A stretch of 64,000 bases of DNA from Rossellomorea sp. BNER (GTDB lineage: Bacteria; Bacillota; Bacilli; Bacillales; Bacillaceae_B), in contig JANAVG010000013.1 of assembly GCA_024213275.1 (NCBI GenBank), positions 62,001 through 126,000 of the forward strand. The letters are read 5' to 3'. Below, in pieces: positions 62,388 to 64,000 of this stretch. The notes beneath the pieces were generated by a model. The model searched no databases. It was not told the origin of the DNA and saw nothing but the letters and a program-made list of their open reading frames with translations. Position numbers and translations under genes: made by a program. Position 1 is the first letter of the stretch, and every line of letters begins with the position of its first letter.

Positions 62388-62837
62388 ATGAGTAAAATGA
62401 ACCTTGAAAGAATTATAAAAGATTATCATTGGATGATGAATTCCATCAAAATCATGCGTGAATCACTTGAAGATGCTGGTGAAGGGATTACAGCTCAATA
62501 TGGGGTTATTTCTACTATGCCAAAAGCAAAGGGAACTTTAGGCGATCCAATTTATAAAGAAGTGCTAAGAAGAGAAAAGAGACGAAATAAACTCCAAGAA
62601 TATATAGAAAAAGTACTAGTGATTCAAGAGAGAATCCATGTGATTACCGACGAAAGAGAAATCGAGGTCCTACATTGGCTTTTAGAAGGGAAAAGCTATC
62701 GTTGGATTGGTATGCATATGGGATTGTCACATTCTCATATTAGAAGGTTAAAAGATTCGATTGTATACCAATTAGAAAATAATGTTCCAAATGTTCCAAA
62801 GGACACGATTTTGCCAAAAGAAGAGTTAAGCGTTTAA
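62388..62837 (+). CDS. ArpU/RinA-like phage late regulator
   Basis: The 149-residue protein is helical, with a C-terminal sigma-region-4-like helix-turn-helix (EIEVLHWLLEGKSYRWIGMH, SHSHIRRLKDSIV). In many Firmicutes phages a gene of this kind just before the terminase activates late transcription. AAAGGAG precedes the ATG. Confidence 0.82.
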   Translation: MSKMNLERIIKDYHWMMNSIKIMRESLEDAGEGITAQYGVISTMPKAKGTLGDPIYKEVLRREKRRNKLQEYIEKVLVIQERIHVITDEREIEVLHWLLEGKSYRWIGMHMGLSHSHIRRLKDSIVYQLENNVPNVPKDTILPKEELSV

Positions 62838-62867
62838 ACTTAAAGGCAGGTTCGGGAGGCTGATTCT

Positions 62868-63008
62868 TTGGGTTTTAAACCTCCTAAAATAGAAAGGGAT
62901 TTAATTATTAAGAGATTGTTAATACTTTGTAAAATAGTGGGGATTCATCATTCTTGTGTCGAAAAGACTAGTAAAGGAGATGAACCCTATGAGTACAGAA
63001 AAATGTGA
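62868..63008 (+). CDS. Possible small phage protein (46 aa)
   Basis: A TTG at 62868 follows GGGAGG and opens a frame GFKPPKIERDLIIKRLLILC that ends at 63008, overlapping the next gene by 20 bp. It recalls small Fur-regulated basic-like proteins. Weak evidence. Confidence 0.35.
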   Translation: MGFKPPKIERDLIIKRLLILCKIVGIHHSCVEKTSKGDEPYEYRKM

Positions 63009-63216
63009 TGTATGTTTAACGAATGAGCAAGTATTAGAAGGATTATGTATTTATTGTTTAAGTCGAATGAAGCCAGTAAAAGAAGATCTTAATATTCTCA
63101 TGATTTATATGAATACAATGACAGAGATGCTGATTGAAGCTGGAATTATTGATATTTATGAGTTTAAACAACGGTTTCAACGAAAATTGGAGCATGAGAA
63201 AAGTATGAATCAATAG
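62989..63216 (+). CDS. Small zinc-finger-like phage protein
   Basis: The 75-residue protein has CDVC near the start and CIYC about 20 residues later, a possible zinc site, followed by a long helix. ATG 62989 follows AAAGGAG. ATG 62980 is an alternative. Function is unknown. Confidence 0.7.
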   Translation: MSTEKCDVCLTNEQVLEGLCIYCLSRMKPVKEDLNILMIYMNTMTEMLIEAGIIDIYEFKQRFQRKLEHEKSMNQ

Positions 63217-63267
63217 CAGGAAAATATCTCCTTTTGTCGAAAATATTAGTCAAAAGGTGGTGTTATT

Positions 63268-63894
63268 ATGAATTTTGAAACAAGATACTTGGTAAGGTGG
63301 GGAATACCTGGTTGGATTTTTATTATTCTTCTCTCACTATATTTTTTAATTAGAGATATAGAGTCTTTTACCCATTCAATGCCTCAAGGAAATGGTAGCA
63401 CTATTGTAGCTACTGGGGCAATACTCGCTGTTATAGGTATACCAATTGGTTACTTATTTAACCAACTTCATCACACTCTTACCTTTGTACTAACTAGAAA
63501 ATTTCATGGTTATAAAGGTTGGGATGAATATTTTTCATTTGAGGCAAGGTTTGAAAATTATTTCTTTACGTATGAAGTTCAAAGAGATAATGAGGATTCG
63601 GAACAAAAAACTGGCATAGGAGAAAAAATTCTAGAGAGATATAAATACCTGTTATCAAGAATTCACGAAATTGGAAGTATTTGTTTTGCTATAATATTCT
63701 CTGAAGTTTTTTTAACTTACTGGGAAACTTTTATTGGAGGTAAAATAAATCTAACGATAATAATTTATCACATAGTAATTATATGTTTATTAGTATTATT
63801 GTTGATAGACAGATGTTATTTTAAGAGAAACCTAGAGGTTTTTGTTAATTACCATAGTAATATTGCAGGATTAAAAAAATATTATAGAGATTAG
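63268..63894 (+). CDS. Hypothetical membrane protein
   Basis: The 208-residue protein has four hydrophobic segments (about 12-30, 47-68, 133-152, 160-182) and a soluble stretch between the second and third. No family recognised. It sits alone between the late regulator region and the terminase, a usual place for accessory (moron) genes. AAAGGTGG precedes the ATG and a terminator follows. Confidence 0.7.
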   Translation: MNFETRYLVRWGIPGWIFIILLSLYFLIRDIESFTHSMPQGNGSTIVATGAILAVIGIPIGYLFNQLHHTLTFVLTRKFHGYKGWDEYFSFEARFENYFFTYEVQRDNEDSEQKTGIGEKILERYKYLLSRIHEIGSICFAIIFSEVFLTYWETFIGGKINLTIIIYHIVIICLLVLLLIDRCYFKRNLEVFVNYHSNIAGLKKYYRD

Positions 63895-63917
63895 CACCAA
63901 ATGGTGCTTTTTTCTTT
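63893..63917 (+). terminator. Terminator after the membrane protein gene
   Basis: AGCACC and GGTGCT form a short stem followed by a six-T run and further T residues. Confidence 0.75.
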
Positions 63918-63961
63918 TGTCCAAAACAAACACAAATAACGGAGGTGGCAGGTGATGTAGC

Positions 63962-64000
63962 ATGGCTGAAAAATATGTGAAAGCCGAGATAGATTATGTC
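63962..64000 (+). CDS. Probable terminase small subunit, first 13 codons
   Basis: The window ends after MAEKYVKAEIDYV, which is how several phage terminase small subunits begin, with a ribosome binding site GGTGATG upstream. Position right after the late regulator and accessory genes fits. Only 13 residues are visible. Confidence 0.5.
   Translation, partial: MAEKYVKAEIDYV

Larger units (their letters stand above)
35600..64000. mobile_element. Prophage or prophage-like island in comGA (right end outside window)
   Basis: The island starts with an outward-facing large serine recombinase and continues with ImmA-type peptidase, Xre regulators with operators, YqaJ/RecT, DnaD-type initiator, XtrA-like and ArpU-like genes. 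It ends in the window with the first codons of a probable terminase small subunit. The early region is ordered like skin/PBSX-type Bacillus prophages. A 14-kb cargo zone of non-phage genes lies between the peptidase and the repressor. Structural and lysis genes are not in the window. Confidence 0.9.

Overview
The window looks like a low-GC, spore-forming Bacillaceae chromosome (Bacillus sensu lato; no species is assigned). From about 0.8 to 34.8 kb the gene order follows the Bacillus subtilis yqgB to yqgY/comGA segment: DUF1189, DUF456, sodA, an MFS gene, pbpA, pstSCAB-phoU, the yqzD/yqzC pair, yqgN, rpmG, yqgO, yqgP (rhomboid), yqgQ-glcK, an LtaS-type gene, yqgT, yqgU, yqgV, yqgW, yqgX, yqgY, tRNA-Gln and comGA. 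The pst operon carries a four-repeat PhoP box. Inserted in this backbone are a Na/Pi symporter gene, a four-gene glycan cluster (15.0-19.7 kb) and a SpoVAF-like germination gene. Two ~160-bp MITE-like elements and several stem-loop repeats lie between genes.

At about 35.6 kb comGA stops after its Walker B region, and the sequence changes to a large serine recombinase on the opposite strand. From there to the window end (28 kb, right end not reached) the DNA is a prophage or prophage-like island. The recombinase has a frameshift, so the copy shown here looks non-functional. Next comes an ImmA-type metallopeptidase. Its usual partner, the Xre repressor, lies 14 kb further on at 52.1 kb.

The 37.7-52.1 kb zone between them is cargo: a three-gene operon of unknown proteins, a BRCT protein, a decayed PD-(D/E)XK nuclease, a reverse transcriptase with an Abi/DRT-like layout, an M29 aminopeptidase, two DUF3231 genes (one broken), a divergent CGNR regulator/DUF1348 pair, a T-box leader with a decayed MFS gene, and two GNAT acetyltransferases. 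Degenerate ~100-150 bp repeats recur between these genes. They consist of a terminator plus a sequence resembling the last ~20 codons of the Xre gene.

From 52.5 kb rightward an early phage region resembling the skin element runs: two Xre-type genes around five copies of a GATACA-N3-TGTATC-like operator, YqaI-like, YqaJ-type nuclease, RecT, AbrB-like, a DnaD-type initiator with an internal iteron array, a Sda-like sporulation-checkpoint gene, an XtrA-like gene with a sequestered ribosome binding site, an ArpU/RinA-like regulator, and the first codons of what looks like terminase small subunit. Between the XtrA-like gene and the late regulator sits a cassette with DUF3427/DUF3883, DUF1643 and DUF262/DUF1524 genes, bracketed by two near-identical ~70-bp terminators. 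It is the best candidate here for a little-described defence-type system, followed by the reverse transcriptase and the three-gene unknown operon.
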